Source: Thermomonas sp. (GTDB taxonomy: Bacteria > Pseudomonadota > Gammaproteobacteria > Xanthomonadales > Xanthomonadaceae). Taken from it: a stretch of DNA of 64,000 bases. The notes under the pieces were generated by a model. It was not told the origin of the DNA and searched no databases. It saw nothing but the letters and a program-made list of their open reading frames with translations. Positions within the stretch are counted from its first letter, which is position 1; the number at the start of each line of letters is the position of its first letter. The DNA lies in contig NZ_JAMLIW010000001.1 in NCBI RefSeq assembly GCF_023953935.1, positions 124,001 to 188,000 of the forward strand, written 5' to 3'. The translations under genes were made by a program, and so were the position numbers. This document shows positions 32,173 to 41,649 of this stretch, one piece after another.

Positions 32173-35079
32173 ATGAAACCCTTGCCCGCATGCACCACCC
32201 TCGCCTTCGCACTTGCCGCCGCCATCGCTTCCAGCAGCGCCCTTGCCGAGTCGCCGCAGATCCGCGTCGAGGGCGAGGTGCAAACCCGGGCCACCGCGCT
32301 GGAATGGACGCTGGACGGGCCGTTCGCGCTGCGTCGTATCGAACTGGTGGTGCGCAATCCGCACAACCGTCCGCTGGAAGCCGTGGTGCGGCTGCCGCTG
32401 GCGGCCAACGAACGTCTGCGCGGCTATGCGCTCGACGTCGATGGCCAGCTGCGCGACGCGGTGCCGGTGGAACGGGTGCAGGCGCGGGTGGCGTTCGAGG
32501 AAATCGAGCGCCGCGGGATCGATCCGGCCTTAGCGGAAAAAGACGTCGGCAACAGCTACCGCATCCGGGTGTTCCCGGTGCCGGCCCACGGCGAACGGCG
32601 GGTGCGGATCGAGGTGGCCAGCCTCGGTGAGCGCCGCGTCTGCGGCTGGGAGCACGTTCTGGACGCCGGCCTGCCTGCGGGCAGCGCGCTGCAGGCCAGC
32701 GCCAGCGTGCGCGGGCCGCTGGCCCACGGCGGCGATGCCGGTCTGGCATGGGCCGCCAGCGGCGAGCGGCTGTCCGCCCATTGGAATTCCGATCGCACCG
32801 GCACCGCGCGCAATCTGTGCGTGCAGGCCCCCGTGGGCAATGCCGGCTTCAGCGCGCGCTTTGACGACGGCCTGCGCATGCATTGGCTGGAAGTGCCGGT
32901 GCCGCCACAGCCCGCACGCGCCAGCACGCCGTTCCCGGCGCGCATCGAAATCGTCTGGGATGCCTCCTACAGCACCCTCGGCAAGGACCGCCGCGCCGAG
33001 CTGGAACTGCTCGCGAACTATCTGCGCGGCCACACGGTGGAGATCCAGCTGAACGTGCTGCGGGAAACCCTGCAACGCAGTCAGGTCCGCATCGCAACGC
33101 AGGCAGATGTTGATGCGCTGATTGCCAGACTGGCCAGGGAAACGCCCGACGGCGCCACCGCGCTGGCCGACTGGCACGCCAGCGGTCGCGCCGAGCGCGT
33201 GCTGTTGTTCAGCGACGCCGTCAACACCCTGCCCGGCCTGATGCAGCCCGACGCCGCCATGCCGGTGTTCGTGATCGCACGCGGTATCGGTGATCCCGCG
33301 CTGGCGCGCTGGCTGACCCGCTCCGGCGGGCAGGTGCTGGATCTGGCCACCCTCGCGCCCGCCGACGCGCTGCGCGCCCTGACCCACGCGCCGGCGCTGG
33401 AGGCGCGGCTGGGCGCGCTGGACGGCGATTGGCACATGGACAGCATCGCCGCCAACAACGGCGCCCTGCGCGGCTGCCATGTTTCCTCCGATGCCACTTC
33501 CGTTCCGCGCTTGCCGGTCGCCCACGCCACCGCGACCGGCGTGGCGGTGCGCCGCCACGTCAGCACCGAACTGCGCGCTTCCGAGCTGGCCGCGTTCTGG
33601 TGTGCGGTCTGGCAGGCCGAGGATCTGGAAGCCCAGCCGCAGCGCAACGCTGCGCAACTGGCCGCGCTGGGCCAGCGCTTCGGCGTGCCCAACCGCGAAA
33701 CCAGCCTGCTGGTGCTGGAGCGCGACGAGGATTACGTGCGCTACGGCATCCTGCCGCCGCAGGCCGACGCTGCGCTGTACGCGCGTGTACTCGCCCGCCG
33801 CGCCGAGCAGGAAAACGAGAAAGCACGCGACTGGGCCGCCAACCGCAGCGCGATTGCCCAGGGCTGGCAGGCGCGCATCGACTGGTGGAATACCCGATTT
33901 CCGAAGAACGCGCCACCCCGCCAGCCCAAGGTGGCGGGTGGCAACGGGGGTCGCGATGCATCCCTGGATTCTGCTGACGTGATGATGGCGCGCCCCACGC
34001 CGGCGCCGATGTATGCCCCGATGGCAGAGTCCGCGCCCCCGCCTGCGGCCAGGGCCAGTTCGGTCGCACTGCTCGCACCGGGTACGGTGGCCGCCACGGC
34101 CTCCGACGCCGGCACCTCACCCGCCATCAGCATGCAACTGAAAGCGGTGGCGATGGACGCGCCCTACGTCGCCGAGCTGAGTACCGCACAAAGCGCCACC
34201 GCGCTCTATCAGCGCTATCTCGACCTGCGCACGCAGTACGGCCAGAGCCCGGCCTTCCACTTCGACGTGGCCCAGCGCCTGTTCGAACTGGGCGATGCGG
34301 CGCTGGGCTGGCGGGTGCTGAGCAACATCGTCGAATTGATGCCCACCCAGCAGGCGGCGCTGCGACTGGTTGCCTACCGGCTGCGGGAGGCCGGCATGGC
34401 GAAGGAAGCCATCGCCCTGCTGCGGCAGATTCGCGCGCTCGCGCCTGACGAACCGCAGTCGTTCCGCGACTTGGCGCTGGCGCTGGCCCAGCCGGCCACC
34501 TGCCGCGAAGCGCTGGATCTGTTCCAGCACGTGGTCGATTCGCCCTGGGATTCGCGCTTCGCCGACATCGGCCTGATTGCCCTGGCCGAACGCAACGACC
34601 TGCACAGCCGTTGCCCCACCATTCCGCTGCGCGACGCCGGCGAGGCCACCGCGCAGGCCCTGCCGGTCGGCCTGCGCGTCACCCTGCGCTGGGACCTCAA
34701 TGACACCGACATCGACCTGCACGTGACGGACCCGAACGGCGAAGAGGTCTATTACGCCCACCGCAACAGCTACCAGGGCGGCGCGCTGTCGCGCGACTTC
34801 ACAGGCGGCTACGGGCCGGAGGAATTCATCCTGCGCGATCCCAAGCCGGGCGACTACACGGTCTCGGTGGTGTATTTCGGCAGCCGGTTGGCGCAGCTGG
34901 CACGCGGTGCGACCATCAACGTCGCCCTGCAAACCGGCTTCGGCACGCCCGCGCTGCGCCAACAGGCGATCAACATGCGCCTGCTGGAACGAACCGGCAA
35001 CGTGCGGGTCGGTCGCTTCCGCGTCGCCGGCAATGGCCAACTGCAGGTGGCGCCGGCGGATCCTGCTGCGGACAAGTGA
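32173..35079 (+). CDS. Secreted VIT/vWA/DUF2135 protein
   Basis: A 968-residue protein with a Sec signal peptide (LAFALAAAIASSSALA). A VIT domain occupies about residues 25-150 (GYALDVDGQLRDAVPVER, KDVGNSYRIRVFPVP). A vWA-like region starts near residue 255 with the MIDAS motif DASYS intact, though the rest is divergent. A Pro/Ala linker (about 600-650) leads to a helical TPR-like section, and the C-terminus (about 835-950) is a DUF2135/YfaP domain (RWDLNDTDIDLHVTDPNGEE). VIT-vWA proteins are often surface or matrix-binding; the function here is unknown. It stands alone, divergent from radA. Confidence 0.82.
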   Translation: MKPLPACTTLAFALAAAIASSSALAESPQIRVEGEVQTRATALEWTLDGPFALRRIELVVRNPHNRPLEAVVRLPLAANERLRGYALDVDGQLRDAVPVERVQARVAFEEIERRGIDPALAEKDVGNSYRIRVFPVPAHGERRVRIEVASLGERRVCGWEHVLDAGLPAGSALQASASVRGPLAHGGDAGLAWAASGERLSAHWNSDRTGTARNLCVQAPVGNAGFSARFDDGLRMHWLEVPVPPQPARASTPFPARIEIVWDASYSTLGKDRRAELELLANYLRGHTVEIQLNVLRETLQRSQVRIATQADVDALIARLARETPDGATALADWHASGRAERVLLFSDAVNTLPGLMQPDAAMPVFVIARGIGDPALARWLTRSGGQVLDLATLAPADALRALTHAPALEARLGALDGDWHMDSIAANNGALRGCHVSSDATSVPRLPVAHATATGVAVRRHVSTELRASELAAFWCAVWQAEDLEAQPQRNAAQLAALGQRFGVPNRETSLLVLERDEDYVRYGILPPQADAALYARVLARRAEQENEKARDWAANRSAIAQGWQARIDWWNTRFPKNAPPRQPKVAGGNGGRDASLDSADVMMARPTPAPMYAPMAESAPPPAARASSVALLAPGTVAATASDAGTSPAISMQLKAVAMDAPYVAELSTAQSATALYQRYLDLRTQYGQSPAFHFDVAQRLFELGDAALGWRVLSNIVELMPTQQAALRLVAYRLREAGMAKEAIALLRQIRALAPDEPQSFRDLALALAQPATCREALDLFQHVVDSPWDSRFADIGLIALAERNDLHSRCPTIPLRDAGEATAQALPVGLRVTLRWDLNDTDIDLHVTDPNGEEVYYAHRNSYQGGALSRDFTGGYGPEEFILRDPKPGDYTVSVVYFGSRLAQLARGATINVALQTGFGTPALRQQAINMRLLERTGNVRVGRFRVAGNGQLQVAPADPAADK

Positions 35080-35083
35080 GCAT

Positions 35084-35116
35084 GCGGCCCGCTGCGCCCG
35101 TCGGCGCAGCGGCCGC
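35084..35116. terminator. GC-rich hairpin between convergent genes
   Basis: Arms gcggcccgctgcgcc (35084-35098) and ggcgcagcggccgc (35103-35116) fold into a strong hairpin midway between the convergent VIT-protein and M24 peptidase genes. There is no U-run on either side, so it may be a weak bidirectional terminator or mRNA-end protector. Confidence 0.4.
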
Positions 35117-35136
35117 CCGTCTTCGTGATGCCGGCC

Positions 35137-36432
35137 TCAGCCAAACGGCAGCTCGATCGACGGGCTCTGCGGCGTGAACCAGCGCCCGCCCGCGGGCGTG
35201 GTCACCATGCACTCCTCCAGCCGCACGCCGAACTCGCCGGGGATGTAGATGCCGGGCTCATCGCTCAGGGTCATGTTCGACAGGATCGGCTGCCGGCTGT
35301 CCCCCACCGCGTAATACCATTCGTGCATGTCCATGCCGATGCCGTGGCCCAATCGGTGGGTGAAGTATTTGTAGCCCGGTCCGTAGCCACCATCGACGAT
35401 TACCTTGCGGGCGGCGGCGTCGATGTCGCCCATCACCCCGCCGGTGCGCGCTGCCTCGCGGGCGGCGATCTGCGCCTGTTGCACCAGCGCGAATACCCGC
35501 TGCATCTTGTCGCTGGCCTTGCCGAGTACGAAGGTGCGGGTGATGTCGCTGGTGTAGCCGTGGACCTGGCAGCCATCGTCGAGGATCACCACCGTGCCTT
35601 CGACGATCTTCTGCGGCTCGATCGAACCGTGCGGTTGCGCGGTGTACTTGCCAACGTTGATGTCGACAAAGCCGCGCACGCCCATCCGGCCGTAGGCCTG
35701 CGCCACCAGCGCCTGCACGTCCTGCTGGGTCATCCCCGGCTGCAGCGCCTGCCAGACCGCGTGATAGCAGGCCAAGGTGGCGTCGTTGGCGATCTGCAGC
35801 AGCGCGATTTCGGCTTCGGACTTCACCGCCCGGCAGCCGGCCGTCACCGGCGTGGCGTTGACCAGATGCAGCTGCGGCGCGGCCTTGCCGATGCCGTCGG
35901 CCATGAAGAACGGCAGCTGTTCCTCGATGCCCAAGGTGCCGGTGGCGATGCCGCGGTCGCGCAGGGTGCGCGCAATCAATTCAAACGGGCTTTCGTTTTC
36001 CTGCCAGGTGCGGATCTCGCTGCCGAAGCGCACCTGCTCCATGGCCCGACTGCGCTCGAACTCCGGGGTGATGTAGATCGGATCGCCGCTGCGGGTGAGC
36101 AGCACGCCGGCGGTGCGCTCGCTGCCCCACCAGTTCAGGTCGACGAAATACTTCAGCGTGGTGCCCGAGCCGATGAAGATCGCCTGCATGCCCTGCTCGG
36201 CCATCAGCCGCTGCGCCTTGGCCAGCCGCGCACGGTATTCGTCGTCGGCAATCGGCACCGCCTTGTCCAGCACCGGCCGCAGCGCGGCGATCGAGGGCGG
36301 CAAGCGTGAGGCGCCCGGTGGCGTTTGCGCCGCCGCGCTCCCGGCCATGCCCAGCCCCAGCGCCGCCGCACCCGCCGCCGACAACCCGAGGAAACGGCGC
36401 CGGTCCAGTGTGCTTCGCCCTTGTGTCGCCAT
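35137..36432 (-). CDS. Tat-exported M24 family metallopeptidase (Xaa-Pro type)
   Basis: A creatinase-fold peptidase likely to cleave Xaa-Pro bonds in the periplasm. The 431-residue precursor starts at ATG 36432 with a twin-arginine signal (LDRRRFLGLSAAG...GSAAAQ). The creatinase N domain is followed by the pita-bread domain with the metal ligands visible as ILDDGCQVHGYTSDITRTF (two Asp), HRLGHGIGMDMHE (His) and LSDEPGIYIPGEFGVRLEE (two Glu). Export by Tat suggests the metal is loaded in the cytoplasm. It stands 57 bases from the converging VIT gene. Confidence 0.9.
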   Translation of the reverse strand: MATQGRSTLDRRRFLGLSAAGAAALGLGMAGSAAAQTPPGASRLPPSIAALRPVLDKAVPIADDEYRARLAKAQRLMAEQGMQAIFIGSGTTLKYFVDLNWWGSERTAGVLLTRSGDPIYITPEFERSRAMEQVRFGSEIRTWQENESPFELIARTLRDRGIATGTLGIEEQLPFFMADGIGKAAPQLHLVNATPVTAGCRAVKSEAEIALLQIANDATLACYHAVWQALQPGMTQQDVQALVAQAYGRMGVRGFVDINVGKYTAQPHGSIEPQKIVEGTVVILDDGCQVHGYTSDITRTFVLGKASDKMQRVFALVQQAQIAAREAARTGGVMGDIDAAARKVIVDGGYGPGYKYFTHRLGHGIGMDMHEWYYAVGDSRQPILSNMTLSDEPGIYIPGEFGVRLEECMVTTPAGGRWFTPQSPSIELPFG

Positions 36433-36588
36433 CTTCGCCTCTCCCGGACCGCCAAAGTTTGCACAGACGCACAGCATGCCTCGCAGCGTGCCGGCGGGAA
36501 CCTGCCAAAAGTCTTCGCCCCGCGCACCCGCCGCAGGATGTGACGCCAGCGGGCAGGCCATGCCGGACTCCGCTGCGGCCGGGTGCGA

Positions 36589-37644
36589 TCAGCGCAAGGC
36601 CGCGTTGATCGCCTCCAGCGCCGCATTGCCCGGGCACAGCTCGGCTTCGCCCAGCTGATTGAACGGGGTGGCGACGGTGTTCAGATGCGCGTGCAGGTCG
36701 CGCGGGTCGGGGTCGATGTACAGCAGGCCGGTGGCCACTTCGCCCTCGGCCGCGGTGGTGCGCGCATAGCGGATCGCCGCGGTGCGGTCACGGGCATCAT
36801 AGGTCGCTGCCAGCTTGCGCAGCCGCAGCACACTGCCGTCGTGCTGTTCGACGTCGAGCACGCTGCCGGCTTCGTAATCGACCACGATTTCGTCACGACA
36901 GGGCACGAAGTCCACGCGATTGGCCACTTCATTGTGATCGCGCACGAAGTCGTAGCTCTTGGTGCTGCCGGCGTGGTTGTTGAACGCCACGCAGGGGCTG
37001 ATGACGTCGATCAAGGCCGCGCCCGGATGCAACATCGCGCCCTTGATCAAGGGCACCAGCTGGCGCTTGTCGCCGGAAAATCCGCGCGCCACGTAGGTTG
37101 CGCCCAATTGCAGCGCCAGCCCGACCAGATCCAGCGGCGCATCGGTATTGACCACGCCCTTCTTCGACACCGAGCCATGGTCCGCGGTGGCCGAGAACTG
37201 CCCTTTGGTCAGGCCGTAGACGCCGTTGTTCTCGACGATGTAGACCATGTTCACGCCGCGCCGCAGCGCGTGCACAAACTGGCCGATCCCGATCGATGCG
37301 CTGTCGCCATCGCCGGACACGCCCAGATACAGCAGCTCGCGATTGGCGAGATTGGCGCCGGTCAGCACCGACGGCATGCGCCCGTGCACGGTATTGAAGC
37401 CGTGCGAGTTGCCGAGGAAATAGGTCGGTGTCTTCGAGCTGCAACCGATGCCCGAGAGCTTGGCGACGCGGTGCGGTTCGATGTCCAGCTCCCAGCAGGC
37501 ATGGATGATCGCCGCCGAAATCGAATCGTGGCCACAGCCGGCGCAAAGCGTGGAAACGGCGCCCTCGTAATCGCGGCGGGTGTAGCCGACCTTGTTGCGG
37601 GTCAGGCTGGGGTGGTGGAGTTTGGGCTTGGCGAGATAGGTCAT
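36589..37644 (-). CDS. korB: 2-oxoacid:ferredoxin oxidoreductase, beta subunit
   Basis: Thiamine-diphosphate subunit of a KOR-type enzyme that oxidatively decarboxylates a 2-oxoacid (2-oxoglutarate likely) to acyl-CoA with ferredoxin as acceptor. The 351-residue protein has the TPP motif GDGDSASIGIGQFVHALRR...NNGVYGLTKGQ and the cysteines for the proximal [4Fe-4S] cluster (LCAGCGH, GIGCSS, SPCVAFNNH). It overlaps the alpha-subunit gene by four bases and is the last gene of a three-gene operon. Confidence 0.92.
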   Translation of the reverse strand: MTYLAKPKLHHPSLTRNKVGYTRRDYEGAVSTLCAGCGHDSISAAIIHACWELDIEPHRVAKLSGIGCSSKTPTYFLGNSHGFNTVHGRMPSVLTGANLANRELLYLGVSGDGDSASIGIGQFVHALRRGVNMVYIVENNGVYGLTKGQFSATADHGSVSKKGVVNTDAPLDLVGLALQLGATYVARGFSGDKRQLVPLIKGAMLHPGAALIDVISPCVAFNNHAGSTKSYDFVRDHNEVANRVDFVPCRDEIVVDYEAGSVLDVEQHDGSVLRLRKLAATYDARDRTAAIRYARTTAAEGEVATGLLYIDPDPRDLHAHLNTVATPFNQLGEAELCPGNAALEAINAALR

Positions 37645-39485
37645 GCGGCCTGCTCCTGGTCCGATGGGCGCGTGGCCGTGGACACGCGTTCCCCGATCGC
37701 CGCGGCGATGAAGCGCGCGGTGATCGGGGTGCCGTCGTAGTGCAGCACCGAGACCAGCCTGGCCGGATCAACGCCCAGCTCGTTCACCAGCAGGGCCTTC
37801 ATCTGGGCATCGCGGTTTTGTTCGACCACGAACACCACCTCGTGCCCGGCGATGAACTCGGCGACCACCTGCGGGAACGGGAACGCGCGCAGGCGCAGAG
37901 TGTCGAGGTGGATGTCATGCCCATCCAGCAAGGCCCGGGCTTCGGCCATCGCCGGGCTGGTGGAACCGAAATAGATCGCACCGTGCCGGGTTGGTTGCTC
38001 GGCGTGGTGCAGCACCGGCTGCGGCACCAGGGCCTTGGCGGTATCGAATTTCTTCAGCAGTCGCTCCATGTTGTAGATGTAATCCGCGCCGCGCTCGGAA
38101 TAGCGCGCGTAGGCATCGCGCGACGTGCCGCGGGTGAAGTAGCCGCCCTTGGTCGGGTGGGTGCCGGGATAGGTGCGGTACGGAATGCCGTCGCCATCGA
38201 CGTCGAGGTAACGGCCGAAATCGCGCCCGGCTTCCAGTTCCTCGGCGGTCATCACCTTGCCACGGTCGAGGCGGCGCGATTCGTCCCAAGCGAACGGCTC
38301 GCACAGGCGCTGGTTCATGCCGATATCCAGATCGGTAAGCACGAACACCGGGGTTTGCAGGCGGTCCGCCAGATCCAGCGCGGCGGCGGAGAACTCGAAA
38401 CACTCGCGCGGATCCTCGGGCAGCAGCAGGACGTGCTTGGTATCGCCGTGCGAGGCGTAGGCGCAGAGCAGGACATCGGATTGCTGGGTGCGCGTTGGCA
38501 TGCCGGTGGACGGACCGCCGCGCTGCACGTCGATCAAGGTGACGGGAATCTCGGCAAAATAGGCCAGGCCGATGAACTCGCTCATCAGCGAAATCCCCGG
38601 CCCGGAGGTGGTGGTGAACGCGCGCGCGCCGTTCCAGCCGGCGCCGACCACCATGCCGATCGAGGCGATTTCGTCTTCGGCCTGCACGATGGCGTAGCGG
38701 CTGCGGCCCTGTTCGTCCTTGCGCAGTTTCGTGCAATAGCGCTCGAACGCCTCGGCGCATGACGATGAAGGCGTGATCGGGTACCAGGCGCACACCGTCG
38801 CGCCGCCGTACACGCAGCCGAGCGCGGCGGCCGAATTGCCGTCGACGAAGATGCGATCGCCGACGTTGTCGGCGCGCCGCACGCGCAGGTGCATCACGTC
38901 ACCGAGCTGCTCGCGGGCGTGGTCGCGGCCAAGGTGCAATGCTTCCCGATTCGCGGCAAGCAGCTTTTCCTTGCTCCGGTACTGCTCGCCGATCAGTTGT
39001 TCGATGACCTCGATCTCAATGCCGAGCAGCTGCGAGAGCGCGCCGACGTACATGATGTTCTTGAACAACTGGCGCTGGCGCGGATCGGCGTAGGTGGCAT
39101 TGCAGATCGCGGTCAGTGGCATGCCGATCACGGTGATGTCGTCGCGGAACTTCGAGGCCGGCAGCGGCTTGCTGCTGTCGTGGAACAGGTACCCGCCCGG
39201 CGCGATTTCCGCCACATCCTGCGCCCAGGTCTGCGGGTTCATCGCCACCATCAACTCGACGCCGCCACCGCGCCGCCCGAGCCAGCCTGCTTCGGTGACG
39301 CGCACCTCGTACCAGGTCGGCAGGCCCTGGATGTTGGACGGGAAGATGTTGCGCGGCGACACCGGCACACCCATGCGCAGGATGGATTTGGCGAACAGTT
39401 CGTTCGCCGAGGCAGAACCCGATCCGTTGACGTTGGCGAACTTGACGACGAAGTCGTTGCAGGCGGCAATCGGCGTGACGGTCAT
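37641..39485 (-). CDS. korA: 2-oxoacid:ferredoxin oxidoreductase, gamma-alpha fusion subunit
   Basis: A 614-residue chain in which a gamma domain (residues about 1-190, FVVKFANVNGSGSASANELFAKSI, in part) is fused to the alpha pyrimidine-binding domain (GNSAAALGCVYGG, WYPITPSSS, RGGPSTGMPTRTQQSD). This fused layout is typical of two-subunit bacterial KORs. ATG 39485 overlaps the upstream flavoprotein stop by four bases; an in-frame TTG two codons upstream is less likely. The substrate choice (2-oxoglutarate versus pyruvate or branched oxoacids) cannot be read from sequence alone. Confidence 0.92.
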   Translation of the reverse strand: MTVTPIAACNDFVVKFANVNGSGSASANELFAKSILRMGVPVSPRNIFPSNIQGLPTWYEVRVTEAGWLGRRGGGVELMVAMNPQTWAQDVAEIAPGGYLFHDSSKPLPASKFRDDITVIGMPLTAICNATYADPRQRQLFKNIMYVGALSQLLGIEIEVIEQLIGEQYRSKEKLLAANREALHLGRDHAREQLGDVMHLRVRRADNVGDRIFVDGNSAAALGCVYGGATVCAWYPITPSSSCAEAFERYCTKLRKDEQGRSRYAIVQAEDEIASIGMVVGAGWNGARAFTTTSGPGISLMSEFIGLAYFAEIPVTLIDVQRGGPSTGMPTRTQQSDVLLCAYASHGDTKHVLLLPEDPRECFEFSAAALDLADRLQTPVFVLTDLDIGMNQRLCEPFAWDESRRLDRGKVMTAEELEAGRDFGRYLDVDGDGIPYRTYPGTHPTKGGYFTRGTSRDAYARYSERGADYIYNMERLLKKFDTAKALVPQPVLHHAEQPTRHGAIYFGSTSPAMAEARALLDGHDIHLDTLRLRAFPFPQVVAEFIAGHEVVFVVEQNRDAQMKALLVNELGVDPARLVSVLHYDGTPITARFIAAAIGERVSTATRPSDQEQAA

Positions 39486-41326
39486 GCGCAACCACCTTGT
39501 TGGTCTTTGGCCGTTTCACCGCCGCCGGTGCCGGCGTGCGGCTGCTGGAACAGGTATTTGCGCATGTCCCAGGCCCCGGTCGGGCAGCGCTCGGCGCACA
39601 GGCCGCAGTGCAGGCACACGTCCTCATCCTTGACCATCACCCGCGTGGTCCGCAGTTCCCCCGAGACATACAGGTCTTGCGCGAGGTTGACCGCCGGTGC
39701 GCTCAGCCGGGTGCGCAATTCGGCTTCCTCGCCATTGGCGACGAAAGAGATGCTGTCCATCGGGCAGATATCGACGCAGGCGTCGCACTCGATGCACAGG
39801 TTGTCGGTGAACACGGTTTGCACATCGCAGTTCAGGCAGCGCTGCGCTTCCTTGAACGCTGTGGCCGCATCGAAGCCCAACTCCACCTCGACCGTCATCG
39901 AATCGAGTTTCTTCGCCTGCTCGGCCCACGGCACCACGTAGCGCTCGTCGCGCACGATCTCGTTGTCGTAGCTCCACTCGTGGATGCCCATTTTCTGCGA
40001 CATCAAATTGGTGGTCGGCGGTGGGCGCACCGCCGGGTCGGCACCGGACAGCAGCTGATGGATCGTCACCGCCGCCTCGTGGCCATGCGCCACGGCCCAG
40101 ATGATGTTCTTCGGCCCGAATGCGGCATCGCCCCCGAACAGCACCTGCGGCAGCGAGGATTGCATGGTCGCCTTGTCCACCACCGGCATGTCCCACTGCC
40201 CGAACGCGATGCCGCAATCGCGCTCGATCCACGGGAACGCATTTTCCTGCCCCACCGCGATCAGCACCTCGTCGCAGGCATGGTCTTCATCGGGTTCGCC
40301 GGTCGGCACCAGCTTGCGACGGCCGCCCTCGTCATAGACCGACTGCACGATCTCGAAACGCATCCCGACCAGTTTGCCGTTCTCGTGCAGGAAAGCCTTG
40401 GGCACGCGGCAAGGCAGGATCGGGATGCCCTCATGCGCGGCATCCTCCTTTTCCCAAGGGCTGGCCTTCATGTCCTCGAAGGTCGAGCGCACCAGCACCG
40501 TCACCGATTCACCGCCGAGCCGGCGCGCGCTGCGGCAGCAGTCCATCGCGGTATTGCCGCCGCCGAGCACCAGCACCCGCTTGCCAACCTGGGTGGCGTG
40601 GCCGAAATACACGTTGGCCAGCCAATCCAGGCCGACATGGATGTGCGCGGCGGCCTCCTGCCGGCCGGGCAGGTCGAGGTCGCGCCCGCGCGGCGCGCCG
40701 CAGCCGACGAACACCGCATCCCAGCCCTCGTCCAACACGGCTCGCATCGAATCGATGCGGCGGTTGCCGACGAAATTCACGCCCAAGTCGAGGATGTAGC
40801 CGGTCTCTTCGTCGATCACCGCTTCCGGCAGTCGGAAGCGCGGCACCTGGGTGCGCATGAATCCGCCGGGCTTGGGATCGGCTTCGAACACCGTCACGTC
40901 ATAGCCCAGCGGCGCCAGATCGCGGGCCACCGTCAGTGAGGACGGCCCGCCGCCGATGCAGGCGATGCGCTTGCCGTTGCGCGGCCGCGTCGGCGGAAGC
41001 TTTTCGCGCAGGCGTGCGGCCACGTCCGGATCCTTGTGGTCGGCGGCCACGCGTTTGAGCCGGCAGATCGCCACCGGCTCGGGCTTGCCGGTGTTCTTTT
41101 CCTCCACCCGCCCGCGCCGGCAGGCCGGCTCGCAGGGGCGGTCGCAGGTGCGCCCGAGGATGCCGGGGAACACGTTCGATTCCCAGTTGACCAGATAGGC
41201 ATCGGTGTAGCGGCCAGCCGCGATCAGGCGGATGTATTCGGGCACCGGGGTATGCGATGGACAGGCCCATTGGCAGTCCACCACCTTGTGGAAATACTGC
41301 GGATCGCGCACATCGGTCGGACGCAC
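39482..41326 (-). CDS. GltD-like FAD/NAD(P) oxidoreductase with ferredoxin clusters
   Basis: A 614-residue flavoprotein. The N-terminal about 115 residues are a GltD-type Fe-S domain (DCQWACPSH, GRTCDRPCEPACRRG). Two Rossmann folds follow: FAD site CIGGGPSSLTVARDLAPLG and NAD(P) site VLVLGGGNTAMDCCRSARR. The C-terminus adds two 4Fe-4S motifs (CIECDACVDICPMD, CLHCGLCAERCPTG) plus an upstream CLNC. It could move electrons between NAD(P)H and the KorAB enzyme. I choose GTG 41326 because GAGGAG lies six bases before it; TTG 41332 is in frame. First gene of the kor operon, coupled to korA. Confidence 0.88.
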   Translation of the reverse strand: MRPTDVRDPQYFHKVVDCQWACPSHTPVPEYIRLIAAGRYTDAYLVNWESNVFPGILGRTCDRPCEPACRRGRVEEKNTGKPEPVAICRLKRVAADHKDPDVAARLREKLPPTRPRNGKRIACIGGGPSSLTVARDLAPLGYDVTVFEADPKPGGFMRTQVPRFRLPEAVIDEETGYILDLGVNFVGNRRIDSMRAVLDEGWDAVFVGCGAPRGRDLDLPGRQEAAAHIHVGLDWLANVYFGHATQVGKRVLVLGGGNTAMDCCRSARRLGGESVTVLVRSTFEDMKASPWEKEDAAHEGIPILPCRVPKAFLHENGKLVGMRFEIVQSVYDEGGRRKLVPTGEPDEDHACDEVLIAVGQENAFPWIERDCGIAFGQWDMPVVDKATMQSSLPQVLFGGDAAFGPKNIIWAVAHGHEAAVTIHQLLSGADPAVRPPPTTNLMSQKMGIHEWSYDNEIVRDERYVVPWAEQAKKLDSMTVEVELGFDAATAFKEAQRCLNCDVQTVFTDNLCIECDACVDICPMDSISFVANGEEAELRTRLSAPAVNLAQDLYVSGELRTTRVMVKDEDVCLHCGLCAERCPTGAWDMRKYLFQQPHAGTGGGETAKDQQGGCA

Positions 41327-41481
41327 GGGCAACTCCTCGCAGGCAGCCTTCGGCGGAGTCTAGCCTGCCCCGGCGCGGGCGTCATGCTGCAGGAAAATTC
41401 CCCGTGGGACGTGCTTTCGAACGGGCGTCCGACCCGGCAAACGCACGGAATCGCGACGAACAATCCCGCGCTTGCGCCAGC

Positions 41482-41506
41482 AAAAAACCCGCCGCAGCGG
41501 GTTTTT
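41482..41506 (-). terminator. Rho-independent terminator after tRNA-Thr
   Basis: Stem CCCGC/GCGGG (41488-41492 with 41497-41501) with a CGCA-type loop, flanked by A6 on one side and T5 on the other, so it can end the tRNA transcript on the minus strand and may also work in the opposite direction. Confidence 0.75.
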
Positions 41507-41513
41507 GTGCAAC

Positions 41514-41589
41514 TGGTGCCGGAAATAGGATTCGAACCTACGACCTACGCATTACGAATGCGCCGCTCTACCAGCTGAGCTATTCCGGC
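41514..41589 (-). tRNA. tRNA-Thr (anticodon CGT)
   Basis: A 76-base cloverleaf with encoded CCA. The acceptor GCCGGAA pairs with TTCCGGC; the D-arm AGCTCAGCTGGTAGAGC, the anticodon arm with loop TTCGTAA and CGT at positions 34-36, and the T-arm GTAGGTTCGAATCCTAT are all regular. It reads ACG codons and closely resembles E. coli tRNA-Thr(CGT). A terminator lies eight bases past the CCA. Confidence 0.97.
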
Positions 41590-41649
41590 AAGGCCGGGCA
41601 TTTTATCGGCTGTGGGGAGTTTGCGCCAGTCGGGCCAAGGGCCGCGAGG

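Noticed and set aside
36433-36588. Terminator or gene between korB and the M24 peptidase
   Set aside because: No hairpin with U-tract and no conserved frame found.
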